Of a stretch of DNA of 7,705 nucleotides, positions 1 through 6,318 are shown in pieces. A program made the position numbers and the translations under genes. The DNA lies in the NCBI GenBank assembly GCA_023247815.1, contig JAHFFS010000065.1:1-7705 (forward strand), in the 5' to 3' direction. The stretch comes from Candidatus Omnitrophota bacterium (GTDB taxonomy: Bacteria; Omnitrophota; Gorgyraeia; Zapsychrales; JANLHA01). The notes under the pieces were generated by a model. That model saw nothing but the letters and a program-made list of their open reading frames with translations, did no database searches and was not told the DNA's origin. Numbering within the stretch: the first letter of the stretch is position 1; each line of letters opens with the position of its first letter.

Positions 1-378
1 ATTTTTAATATCATTTTTTTTATTGTTTTGACTTCGGTTTTCATCCAGGGAACATCGATCCCGTATATTTCAAAATTTTTAAAAGTTGAATCGCCGTTGG
101 GCCGCAAAAATTCATTTCCCATAGAGTTTGAAAGCAAAGAGGGGATCGACGCGAATTTGGAAGAGATCATTGTTGCTTATGACGCTCAGGCGGTTGGCAA
201 GAGACTCTTTGAAGTCGGCGTGCCGCTGGAATGTTTGGTGGTGCTGCTGTGCCGTGATGAAAAATTCTTTATTCCCAACGGGGCGACCGTGCTTGAGGCC
301 GGGGATGTGCTGCAGGTTTTAGGCAAGGCTTCAGCGATCAAACAATTGGAGATGAATTTGCAAAGGGTTGAAAAGTAG
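1..378 (+). CDS. Cation (potassium)/proton antiporter, CPA1/NhaP2-like, C-terminal part (5' truncated)
   Basis: The frame is open from base 1 to a TAG at 376-378 and gives 125 residues; the N-terminal membrane domain lies outside the window. The first ~20 residues are the end of a last transmembrane helix followed by LTSVFIQGTSIPYISKFL. This matches the conserved end of the Na+/H+ exchanger domain in NhaP2-type antiporters (hydrophobic-TS-x-x-x-QGT-x-x-P). Residues ~50-120 (EEIIVAYDAQAVGKRLFEVG ... GDVLQVLGKASAIKQLE) read as a TrkA-C/RCK-C domain, which in this family binds a regulatory ligand in the cytoplasm. The protein stops right after this domain, so it lacks the extra CorC/HlyC-type domain of E. 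coli NhaP2. By family it would exchange K+ or Na+ for H+ across the inner membrane; the ion cannot be told from this fragment. It is separated from the next gene by 57 bp. Confidence 0.85.
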   Translation: MFNIIFFIVLTSVFIQGTSIPYISKFLKVESPLGRKNSFPIEFESKEGIDANLEEIIVAYDAQAVGKRLFEVGVPLECLVVLLCRDEKFFIPNGATVLEAGDVLQVLGKASAIKQLEMNLQRVEK

Positions 379-435
379 CAAAGGCCTTGACTGGTAAGGT
401 TGTCCAGCGCTAACGGGGATGGGTGAGATCTATAA

Positions 436-1761
436 ATGACGAATTTGACTCCGGAAAAAAGAGCAAAGAACCTACGGATCTCCATTTTTAAAGGTGGGTT
501 CGGCTGCTGCATGACCGGTTTTACGCAGGAATATTTCACGCCGTTTATCCTTTTCTTGGGTGCGCAGTCTTTTCATATTGGGATTCTCAACTCGGCGGCG
601 AATTTTTTGGCTTCAATCGTTCAGTTGAAATCCGCGGATTTCGCGCTTTTTTTGAAGTCGCGCAAGAAAATGGTGGGCTTGCTGGTTGTTGTGCAAATGA
701 TCACCATCTTGTTAATGGTCCTTTTTCCTTTTTTGGGCTTCAATCATTTTTGGACTTATATTGTTCTCATCATCGCTTTTACGACGGCAGGCGCCTTTTT
801 CATCCCGGCCTGGCTGAGCATCTTGGCGGATCTGGTCGATCAGGAAAAACGGGGAGGTTATTTCGGCTGGCGCAGCCGGACCCTGGGACTGCTTACGGTC
901 GGCATGATGGCGGTCTCGGGAATCATCCTTCATTTCTCGGATCGATGGGGAACCATCATTGGTTTTTTGATCATTTTTTCTTTGGCCTTTTTATGCCGGG
1001 GATTTTCTTTGTTTTTTCTTAACAAAATGGATGAGCCGCCGGTTGTTTTCAATAAGGAAGATCACTTCACGTTTTTTCAGTTTTTTCGGAATGTGAAGCG
1101 AAGCAATTTCGCGAAATTCGTGCTTTTTGTTTCATTGATGAATTTTTCGGTTAATCTGTCCGCCCCATTTTTCGCGGTCTTGATGATCAACGATTTGCAC
1201 TTTGATTATTTGACGTACACGCTGATCATCATGAGCGCGCCGTTCACTTTGTATCTCGTCGTTCAACGCTGGGGCCAGCATGCCGATCGGGTGGGGAATT
1301 TGAAGATTCTGCGCATGACCGCTTTTATGATCAGTTTTGTTCCGATCCTCTGGATATTGAATCGTCAGCCATTTTATCTTATTCTCGTCGAGATGTTTTC
1401 GGGGTTCCTTTGGGCGGGATTCAATTTGTGTTCGGTCAATTTCATTTATGACGCGGTCACACCCCCGAAGCGGATGCGATGCATTTCCTATTTCAATGTG
1501 GTTAACGGTACGGCGTTGGCCATTGGGGCATTGATCGGCGGATTTGTGATCAAATATCTTCCGCCTTTATCCGGCCATAAAATTTTAATGCTGTTTTTGA
1601 TTTCTTCCGTCATGCGTTTGAGTGTTGCCGTGATCATGCCGCGGCTGCTCAAGGAAGTGAGGCCGGTCGAATCGGTCAAAAGTGCTGATTTGTTTTTTAG
1701 CATGATCAATTTACGTCCCATTCAGGGTGTCAACCACAGCACCGCCCGCGTTCAAGGCTGA
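436..1761 (+). CDS. MFS transporter, 12 predicted helices, substrate unknown
   Basis: This 441-residue protein is hydrophobic almost throughout, with about 12 membrane segments in two halves separated by a polar loop near residues 196-225. Family marks are visible: a motif-A-like loop WGQHADRVGNLKIL (279-292) in the second half and ADLVDQEKRGGYFGWRSR (131-148) after helix 4. The second resembles the D-x-x-x-x-x-x-RG-x-y-x-G-x-R loop of a poorly characterised group of bacterial MFS permeases. The N terminus (KNLRISIFKGGFGCCMTGFTQE) also fits that group. It should act in the inner membrane as a proton-coupled or facilitated permease; nothing shows the substrate. The ATG at 436 follows a Shine-Dalgarno-like GGGTGAG at 421-427, 8 nt upstream. 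The polar tail after ~405 is of unknown role. The next gene starts 17 bp downstream, so the two may be cotranscribed. Confidence 0.88.
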   Translation: MTNLTPEKRAKNLRISIFKGGFGCCMTGFTQEYFTPFILFLGAQSFHIGILNSAANFLASIVQLKSADFALFLKSRKKMVGLLVVVQMITILLMVLFPFLGFNHFWTYIVLIIAFTTAGAFFIPAWLSILADLVDQEKRGGYFGWRSRTLGLLTVGMMAVSGIILHFSDRWGTIIGFLIIFSLAFLCRGFSLFFLNKMDEPPVVFNKEDHFTFFQFFRNVKRSNFAKFVLFVSLMNFSVNLSAPFFAVLMINDLHFDYLTYTLIIMSAPFTLYLVVQRWGQHADRVGNLKILRMTAFMISFVPILWILNRQPFYLILVEMFSGFLWAGFNLCSVNFIYDAVTPPKRMRCISYFNVVNGTALAIGALIGGFVIKYLPPLSGHKILMLFLISSVMRLSVAVIMPRLLKEVRPVESVKSADLFFSMINLRPIQGVNHSTARVQG

Positions 1762-1765
1762 AACA

Positions 1766-1777
1766 GGGGACCGCCCC
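1766..1777 (+). promoter_or_regulatory. Possible small hairpin over the ribosome binding site of the zinc-ribbon gene
   Basis: The only Shine-Dalgarno-like stretch before the ATG at 1779 is AGGGGA at 1765-1770. Its GGGG (1766-1769) can pair with CCCC (1774-1777) around a four-base ACCG loop, directly against the start codon. A four-pair all-GC stem could limit ribosome access when the gene is not being translated from upstream. It is short and may be chance. Confidence 0.25.
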
Positions 1778-1778
1778 C

Positions 1779-2489
1779 ATGCGAAGATGTTATAAATGTC
1801 TTTCTGAGTACCCCGATGACGGTGTCGTCCGTTGCATTCATTGCGACACATTGCTTGTCGCTGTTGACGAAAATGAATTGGCGTATTTCAAAAGAGACGA
1901 GCCGGAAGCGGGGAATTCGCTGGTCAACCGAAATCGGCGAATCGGGGACCATGGGCACATGCTTTATATTTTGGGAAGTTTTTTTAAAAACCGCACGTTC
2001 GTATTTAGCTATTCGCTGAGCCGCAATGACATGAAATTAGGAAAGGGGTATCAGCGCCTGCTCGTTCAGCCGTTGAATTTTTCCGTGCTGTTTAAAATCC
2101 CCTGGATTTTTATCAATATTTTGGATTCCTTTTTGTTTCGTTTCATTTATGAAGACTGCTGTGAGAAGTGCAATTATAAAATAAGAAGTCGCAAAGAGCA
2201 TTCCAACGAATCTTGCGAATACAATCAGGAGTATTTCCGAATCATTTTGGAAGTGCTCAGCGGTCGTATCGGATTTACTGAAAAAGCCATTCAGGAGAAA
2301 GCGCTTGAAAAGATCGCTGCCGGACGAAGAAGCGCTTATTATGATTTGCGTTTTCGCAAAGCGCTTTTTGAACGAGTGATGGATGCCGTCTGTGTGGTGA
2401 TATCGGTAGGGATCATTTTTGGGTTGATCGTGTATTTGCTTTTTCCAATGGTTAAGATTTTGTTTATGCGCGCCGAGGGAATGATTTGA
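1779..2489 (+). CDS. Zinc-ribbon protein with C-terminal membrane anchor, function unknown
   Basis: I do not recognise this 236-residue protein. It opens with a zinc-ribbon pattern: C4-x2-C7, then C19-x2-C22 with 11 residues between (MRRCYKCLSEYP ... RCIHCDTLL). A second cysteine cluster lies mid-protein at C127, C128, C131 and C146, which could hold another metal or be redox active. Residues ~100-123 are strongly hydrophobic (SVLFKIPWIFINILDSFLF), either a buried helix or a membrane-associated segment. A clear transmembrane helix follows at about 203-228 (VCVVISVGIIFGLIVYLLFP), with only a short tail after it. Residues 150-200 are charged and probably helical. With an N-terminal zinc ribbon and no signal peptide, the N-terminal part is probably cytoplasmic, though the topology is inferred. 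The ATG at 1779 is preferred because the ribbon starts at residue 4. The gene lies 17 bp after the MFS gene and may be cotranscribed with it. No enzymatic motif is visible. Confidence 0.7.
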   Translation: MRRCYKCLSEYPDDGVVRCIHCDTLLVAVDENELAYFKRDEPEAGNSLVNRNRRIGDHGHMLYILGSFFKNRTFVFSYSLSRNDMKLGKGYQRLLVQPLNFSVLFKIPWIFINILDSFLFRFIYEDCCEKCNYKIRSRKEHSNESCEYNQEYFRIILEVLSGRIGFTEKAIQEKALEKIAAGRRSAYYDLRFRKALFERVMDAVCVVISVGIIFGLIVYLLFPMVKILFMRAEGMI

Positions 2490-2497
2490 TGCGCGCA
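2467..2497 (+). terminator. GC-rich inverted repeat across the stop codon of the zinc-ribbon gene
   Basis: TGCGCGC at 2467-2473 is perfectly complementary to GCGCGCA at 2491-2497, with a 17-nt loop that contains the TGA stop at 2487-2489. It sits at the boundary between the zinc-ribbon gene and the next promoter, where a terminator would be expected. No T-run follows the right arm (next bases GGTATGAAAAATGG), so it is not a standard intrinsic terminator. It could slow polymerase or protect the 3' end of the mRNA. Confidence 0.3.
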
Positions 2498-2534
2498 GGT
2501 ATGAAAAATGGTATGTACTTTCAGATTCTTGGGA

Positions 2535-2563
2535 TTGAGATTGGATCTATTTTCTGGTAGACT
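2535..2563 (+). promoter_or_regulatory. Candidate sigma70-type promoter for the lipoprotein-DsbD-redoxin group
   Basis: TTGAGA (2535-2540) and TAGACT (2558-2563) are separated by 17 bases, matching consensus at 5/6 and 4/6 positions. Transcription would begin near 2570, about 19 nt before the ATG at 2589. The stretch just after is A-rich. No overlapping repressor operator is apparent. Confidence 0.45.
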
Positions 2564-2588
2564 AAAAAAAATCTGCAGTGCGCATTTT

Positions 2589-3290
2589 ATGAAGAAACTA
2601 ATTATTTTTTCCATCTTGCTTTTATGCGTTGTCGGATGTGCTGGCAAGCGGCCCCAACCGAAAACGTCGGCGGTGGGCCCATTGGAACCCTCAGCCGGTA
2701 ACGTCGCATTTTCACAGTTTAATGGCAGCGCAGCCGTATCGTCGGACGCAACGTCGCAAACTGAGATCTCAGGGGCAGAAGTTGTTCCGATGGGGCGCGT
2801 TTTTTTGAAAACCCAATTCGAAGGAGTCCTCAAGACCAGTTATGTAAGGCTTGTTTTGATCAATCAAAAAGATCAAGACAAAGAATATCATTTTACCGTG
2901 GGAGATAATTCTAATCAACCGCCTTTCCCTTGGCGGACGCAAACCTTGAATTCCGGCTATTCTCTGGTCGAACTTCCAGAAGGTGATTATCGGATCAAGT
3001 CAATTGTGATTCCGGTGGGGTCAACGACAGCGCGGGAAGACATGGATGTCTCGTTTGCGGTGAAAGCCGATAAGTTTTTGTATTTAGGGACTTTGAAGGC
3101 CGTTGGGGATAAAGAAAAATTAAAGTTGGGGGGTGTCCCAGTGATCAAGCCAGGCTTTGAATATTCGCTCAAGATTTTAGACGAGCGTTCGGAAGCGCTG
3201 GGGATTTTGCAGGAAGAGTATCCGGATTTAAGCAGACAAATCCAGGTGCTTTTGATGCAAGCGAATGTTTCTTCCAACCTCGCAGGTTAG
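2589..3290 (+). CDS. Predicted lipoprotein, function unknown
   Basis: The 233-residue product starts MKKLIIFSILLLCVVGC: a short positive N terminus, a hydrophobic stretch and a lipobox VVGC with the lipidated cysteine at residue 17. Position +2 is Ala, so outer-membrane sorting is likely. In-frame start codons exist further up (ATG at 2508), but they would add 27 residues ahead of the signal and place the candidate promoter inside the coding region, so 2589 is preferred. No strong Shine-Dalgarno is seen before it. Residues ~20-65 form a low-complexity Ser/Ala/Pro-rich linker. From ~68 on there are alternating strands (GRVFLKTQFEG, YVRLVLINQ, SLVELPEGDYRIKSIVIPV, KFLYLGTLKAV), which look like an all-beta sandwich. 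LPEGDYRI resembles a turn common in carboxypeptidase-regulatory-like and transthyretin-like folds, but I cannot assign a family. A helical tail follows (residues ~210-226). The dsbD-like gene starts 22 bp downstream. Confidence 0.75.
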   Translation: MKKLIIFSILLLCVVGCAGKRPQPKTSAVGPLEPSAGNVAFSQFNGSAAVSSDATSQTEISGAEVVPMGRVFLKTQFEGVLKTSYVRLVLINQKDQDKEYHFTVGDNSNQPPFPWRTQTLNSGYSLVELPEGDYRIKSIVIPVGSTTAREDMDVSFAVKADKFLYLGTLKAVGDKEKLKLGGVPVIKPGFEYSLKILDERSEALGILQEEYPDLSRQIQVLLMQANVSSNLAG

Positions 3291-3312
3291 AGAATGGCAG
3301 TGAAAGAGAACG

Positions 3313-5487
3313 ATGGTTAGAAAATTTTTTATTTCATTTCTGTTTTTGTTGGCGGCTACTCCAGTTTTTGCCGCGCCAGTCACTGCTGCCAGCACTGAAC
3401 TTGAACTGGTCTCCGAGGTCACATCGGTCAAGCCGGATCAGCCGTTTTGGGTCGCTTTGCGCATGAAGATGGATGATGGCTGGCATGTGTATTGGCGTAA
3501 TCCCGGTGATGCCGGAATTTCTACCACTATTGAATGGACTTTACTGGAAGGCTTCGCGGTCGGCCCGATTCAATGGCCATATCCCAATCGACTGGTGATT
3601 GATCCGTTGGTCAATTATGTCTACGAGGGAGAAGTTTTTCTTTTGTCGCAAATAACACCGTCAGGCAATGGTCTTGTCGGCCAGGTAACATTGCAGGGAC
3701 ACGTGGAGTTCTTGGCGTGCAAAGAAATTTGTGTTCCCGGCGAGGCGGATGTGAATTTGACCTTGCCTTTGAGCGGTCAGGATCCACAAATCAATCCTCT
3801 TTGGCAGACTGGTTTTCAGGAAACTCGTCGGAAGCTCGGCCGAAATCCTTTAGGGTGGGATGTTCAGGTTTTTGAAGACCAGAAATTTTATTTTTTTGAA
3901 ATGCGTTCAGAAGAACTCAAGGACAAATCTTTAGATGAGCTGCAATTTTTCCCTTACCGCAAAGATGTGATAGATCATCTCGCTAACCAGGTGGTTCAAA
4001 AGGAAAGTGATATGCAGTATTCTTTGGCTGTCGAGAAATCGGCAATTGTCCACGATCCGCAGGAGCGTTTGCAGGGGATTTTAAAAATTACCGAGGGATG
4101 GAAAGGAATTTCAAATCCTTGGGCCTTGGAGGTTGATTTTCCGGTACAGCAACGGGTTCAGCGGGCGGATTTGCGGCAAGCGTTACCATTGCGGTCAGCT
4201 GAAGGGTCAACTGTGAAGATCGTGCCTGTGAAAACCGGAAACCAGACCGGTATTTTCCTTGCCTTTATTTTTGCCTTTTTGGGCGGGCTGCTGTTGAATT
4301 TGATGCCGTGCGTTTTACCGGTTTTGTCAATCAAAGTTTTGCATCTGGTTAAGCAGGCGCATGAAAAAAGTCAGCAGACCATCCGGCACGGCGTGGTTTT
4401 TACTTTGGGGGTCTTGACCTGCTTTTGGTTGTTGGCCGGCGGAATCTTGATTCTTAAAAGTTTGGGACAGGAGATTGGCTGGGGGTTCCAATTTCAGTCG
4501 TCCGGGTTTTTGGTCGGCTTGTCGATTTTATTTTTTATTTTGAGTTTGGATCTCTTCGGGATTTTTGAGATTGGTACAGCGTTGACTCGGCTGGGGGGTG
4601 TCTCAAAAGCAGGTTCCGGATTAAGGCATTCCTTTTTAAGCGGAATGTTGACAACGATCACCGCCACACCCTGCACCGCTCCTTTCATGGGTACGGCCCT
4701 CGGTGTGGCTCTGGGGCAGCCGGGCACAACGACGTTTTTGATTTTTACCGGATTGGGGTTGGGAACGGCTTTTCCGATTTTGATTTTGTCGAGGTTTCCG
4801 CAATTGCTGCGATTCATTCCCAAACCCGGGGAATGGATGCTGCGGCTCAAACAGTTTTTAGGATTTTTGCTCTTAGCGACGGTGTTGTGGTTAGCTTGGG
4901 TCCTTGGATTGCAGAAAGGATTGGCCGCCGTCATGCATTTGTTGATGGGGTTGTTGGTCATAGGCGTTGGACTTTGGGTCTGGGGAAGTTGGGGACAGCA
5001 AATTAAGGAGGCTCGTGGCCGGACCGTTGTTGGTTGCGTTGCCGTGTTTTTTATTTTGAGTGGATTGGCTCTGTGCTTAACGGGGATCGCTCAGGATTCT
5101 CTTGGGATAAGAAAATATGACCAGATCAAGGGGCTGGTTTGGCAGCCCTATTCACCGGAATTGATTCAAGACCTCCGTCGGCAAGGTAAGTTGGTTTTTG
5201 TTGATTTTACGGCAGCCTGGTGTCTGAGTTGTCAAGTGAATGAGCGTTTGGTGCTTAATGATGCAAACGTGGTTGCGAAGTTCAAAGAGCTTGATGTGGC
5301 CACGGTCAAAGCGGACTGGACGTCGCGTGATCCAATGATCACCGAGGCACTCGCGGGATTGGGAAAGAACAGCATTCCGGTTTATCTGATTTACCCGCGG
5401 GATGAAAAGGCCGGTCCGATCATTTTGCCGGAGGTGTTGACCAAGGGGATAGTGATTGAGGCCTTGGAAAAGATTAAAGGGGATTGA
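3313..5487 (+). CDS. Transmembrane protein-disulfide reductase, DsbD/ScsB family
   Basis: This 724-residue inner-membrane protein should move reducing power from cytoplasmic thioredoxin to periplasmic thiol proteins. It begins with a signal peptide (MVRKFFISFLFLLAATPVFA, cleavage near residue 20). The N-terminal periplasmic part (~28-300) has WHVYWRNPGDAG at 57-68 and a C136-x3-C140 pair in ACKEICVPGEADVNL. That is the style of ScsB and related proteins rather than of E. coli DsbD. The central domain (~312-592) shows about eight helices with the two conserved membrane cysteines: C333 in LNLMPCVLPV and C454 in TATPCTAPFMGTALG. A C-terminal thioredoxin domain (~610-724) has VFVDFTAAWCLSCQVNE with active-site C637-x2-C640 and the cis-Pro at SIPVY (P689). 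All cysteine pairs needed for the relay are present. The start ATG has a modest GAAAGAG ahead of it. A secreted redoxin follows 47 bp later and is a likely partner. Confidence 0.92.
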   Translation: MVRKFFISFLFLLAATPVFAAPVTAASTELELVSEVTSVKPDQPFWVALRMKMDDGWHVYWRNPGDAGISTTIEWTLLEGFAVGPIQWPYPNRLVIDPLVNYVYEGEVFLLSQITPSGNGLVGQVTLQGHVEFLACKEICVPGEADVNLTLPLSGQDPQINPLWQTGFQETRRKLGRNPLGWDVQVFEDQKFYFFEMRSEELKDKSLDELQFFPYRKDVIDHLANQVVQKESDMQYSLAVEKSAIVHDPQERLQGILKITEGWKGISNPWALEVDFPVQQRVQRADLRQALPLRSAEGSTVKIVPVKTGNQTGIFLAFIFAFLGGLLLNLMPCVLPVLSIKVLHLVKQAHEKSQQTIRHGVVFTLGVLTCFWLLAGGILILKSLGQEIGWGFQFQSSGFLVGLSILFFILSLDLFGIFEIGTALTRLGGVSKAGSGLRHSFLSGMLTTITATPCTAPFMGTALGVALGQPGTTTFLIFTGLGLGTAFPILILSRFPQLLRFIPKPGEWMLRLKQFLGFLLLATVLWLAWVLGLQKGLAAVMHLLMGLLVIGVGLWVWGSWGQQIKEARGRTVVGCVAVFFILSGLALCLTGIAQDSLGIRKYDQIKGLVWQPYSPELIQDLRRQGKLVFVDFTAAWCLSCQVNERLVLNDANVVAKFKELDVATVKADWTSRDPMITEALAGLGKNSIPVYLIYPRDEKAGPIILPEVLTKGIVIEALEKIKGD

Positions 5488-5520
5488 ACCTTCCGGGGCG
5501 GTCCTCGTTATCTGACAAGG

Positions 5521-5527
5521 AAAGGAG
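5521..5527 (+). promoter_or_regulatory. Ribosome binding site that sets the redoxin start
   Basis: AAAGGAG at 5521-5527 lies 7 nt before the ATG at 5535. This strong site selects that ATG, which opens directly into a signal peptide, over the in-frame TTG at 5484 that overlaps the end of the dsbD-like gene and would bury the signal peptide. Confidence 0.75.
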
Positions 5528-5534
5528 CATAACG

Positions 5535-6140
5535 ATGAGAAAGATCGTTTTATTGACGCTGTTTTCAATTTTTTCTTTAGCAAATTCGGTGAACGCGGAG
5601 CTGGCCACGGGGCAGACAGCTCCGATCTTCACCTTACAAGATTTTCACGGTAAAATGCAATCTTTGTCGGATTACCGAGGAAAGTATGTGGTCTTGGAAT
5701 GGTGGAATTCGGATTGTCCGTTTGTGCAAAAGCAGTATAACAGTAAGAACATGCAGAACCTGCAGAAAGTTTATACTGAAAAGGGTGTGATTTGGTTTTC
5801 GATCAACTCTTCCGTTTCTGGCAAGCAAGGGAATTATCCCGCAGAGGAAATTGTCCGTTTGATCAGCGAAAAAGGGGCGGTCCCGACGACAGTGTTGCTG
5901 GATTCTGACGGCACCGTAGGTCATATGTATGGTGCGCAAACCACGCCACATATGTTTATCATCAATCCTCTGGGAGAATTGATTTATCAGGGGGCCATCG
6001 ACAGTGTCCCGTCCGTTGACCCGGCCGATATCGCCACTGCCGTCAATTACGTCAGTCAGGCCCTGGATGAAGCGATGGCCGGCCAGCCGGTCAGTGTTTC
6101 GTTGACAAAATCATATGGTTGTTCGGTGAAGTATGAATAG
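5535..6140 (+). CDS. Secreted thioredoxin-fold redoxin (AhpC/TSA-like) with one active-site Cys and a C-terminal GCSVKY tail
   Basis: The 201-residue product has a signal peptide (cleavage near NSVNA-EL, residue 21), so it works in the periplasm. The redoxin fold is clear: GQTAPIFTLQDFHGKMQSLSDYRGKYVVLEWW (26-57), the active-site loop NSDCPFVQKQY (58-68), and the cis-Pro region AQTTPHMFIINPLGE (134-148, P138). The active site has only one cysteine (C61, followed by Pro-Phe), not CXXC, and lacks the PxxxTxxC pattern of true peroxiredoxins. The only other cysteine, C196, sits in the C-terminal motif YGCSVKY. This combination recurs in a widespread but poorly characterised group annotated as thioredoxin-family or redoxin-domain proteins. 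C61 and C196 may form a resolving disulfide; that is inference. The adjacent upstream DsbD/ScsB-like reductase is a plausible electron source. It could act as a peroxidase, a thiol reductase or a thiol sensor; sequence alone does not decide. Confidence 0.87.
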   Translation: MRKIVLLTLFSIFSLANSVNAELATGQTAPIFTLQDFHGKMQSLSDYRGKYVVLEWWNSDCPFVQKQYNSKNMQNLQKVYTEKGVIWFSINSSVSGKQGNYPAEEIVRLISEKGAVPTTVLLDSDGTVGHMYGAQTTPHMFIINPLGELIYQGAIDSVPSVDPADIATAVNYVSQALDEAMAGQPVSVSLTKSYGCSVKYE

Positions 6141-6188
6141 TGATGGAGTATGAGTTATCATGACGTATTTTACTTTTTTAAAAGTCAG
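6141..6188. other. AT-rich stretch after the redoxin gene, possible weak terminator
   Basis: After the redoxin stop there is an imperfect AT-rich hairpin. TGAC (6161-6164) pairs with GTCA (6184-6187), and TTTTA (6168-6172) pairs with TAAAA (6179-6183), with a 3-nt bulge on the left side and a CTTTTT loop. It lacks a GC-rich stem and a T-run after the stem, so it is at best a poor terminator. No gene is visible here on either strand. Confidence 0.2.
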
Positions 6189-6216
6189 TAGCCAATGCCG
6201 AGATTTGTGTTACAAT
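6189..6216 (+). promoter_or_regulatory. Extended -10 promoter for the PG-binding lipoprotein gene
   Basis: TACAAT (6211-6216) matches the -10 consensus at 5/6 and is preceded by TGT (6208-6210), the TGn of an extended -10 element. A weak -35 (TAGCCA, 6189-6194, 4/6) lies 16 bases upstream. Transcription should start near 6223, giving a leader of about 95 nt before the GTG at 6319. Confidence 0.55.
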
Positions 6217-6236
6217 AACCCTCGAAATTTTGTAAG

Positions 6237-6281
6237 TCATTTTCAGAAATGATGGGTTTGTGAGTCGAGCTCGTTGACTCA
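6237..6281 (+). promoter_or_regulatory. Two tandem stem-loops in the leader of the PG-binding lipoprotein mRNA
   Basis: Stem 1 is TCATTT (6237-6242) paired with AAATGA (6247-6252) around a TCAG loop, six perfect pairs. Stem 2 is TGAGTCGA (6261-6268) paired with TTGACTCA (6274-6281) around a five-base loop, eight pairs including one G-U. Both lie between the predicted start site (~6223) and the ribosome binding site (~6308). No T-run follows, so they do not look like an intrinsic terminator. They may stabilise the mRNA or regulate translation; the left half of stem 2 could also serve as part of a protein-binding palindrome in DNA. Confidence 0.4.
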
Positions 6282-6318
6282 GACAAGATAAACAAGAAAC
6301 ATGAACAGGGAGGAAAAA

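Noticed and set aside
379..435. Possible promoter before the MFS gene (TTGACT at 387-392)
   Set aside because: No acceptable -10 hexamer lies 16-18 bases downstream; the TATAAA at 431-436 is too far away and overlaps the start codon.
2339..2833. 164-codon open frame on the - strand across the zinc-ribbon/lipoprotein junction
   Set aside because: It overlaps two better-supported genes and the candidate promoter, and its translation has no family resemblance or signal.
3294..3320. Eight-codon ORF (ATG GCA GTG ... TAG) overlapping the start of the dsbD-like gene
   Set aside because: It could be a coupling mini-ORF, but it has no ribosome binding site and such short frames arise often by chance.
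4494..4961. 155-codon open frame on the - strand inside the dsbD-like gene
   Set aside because: It lies entirely antisense to the conserved DsbD membrane domain, has no recognisable domain and no ribosome binding site of note. It is a shadow of biased codon use.
5484..5513. Possible internal promoter between the dsbD-like and redoxin genes (TTGAAC ... TTATCT)
   Set aside because: The -10 match is only about 2/6 to 3/6; cotranscription from upstream is simpler.
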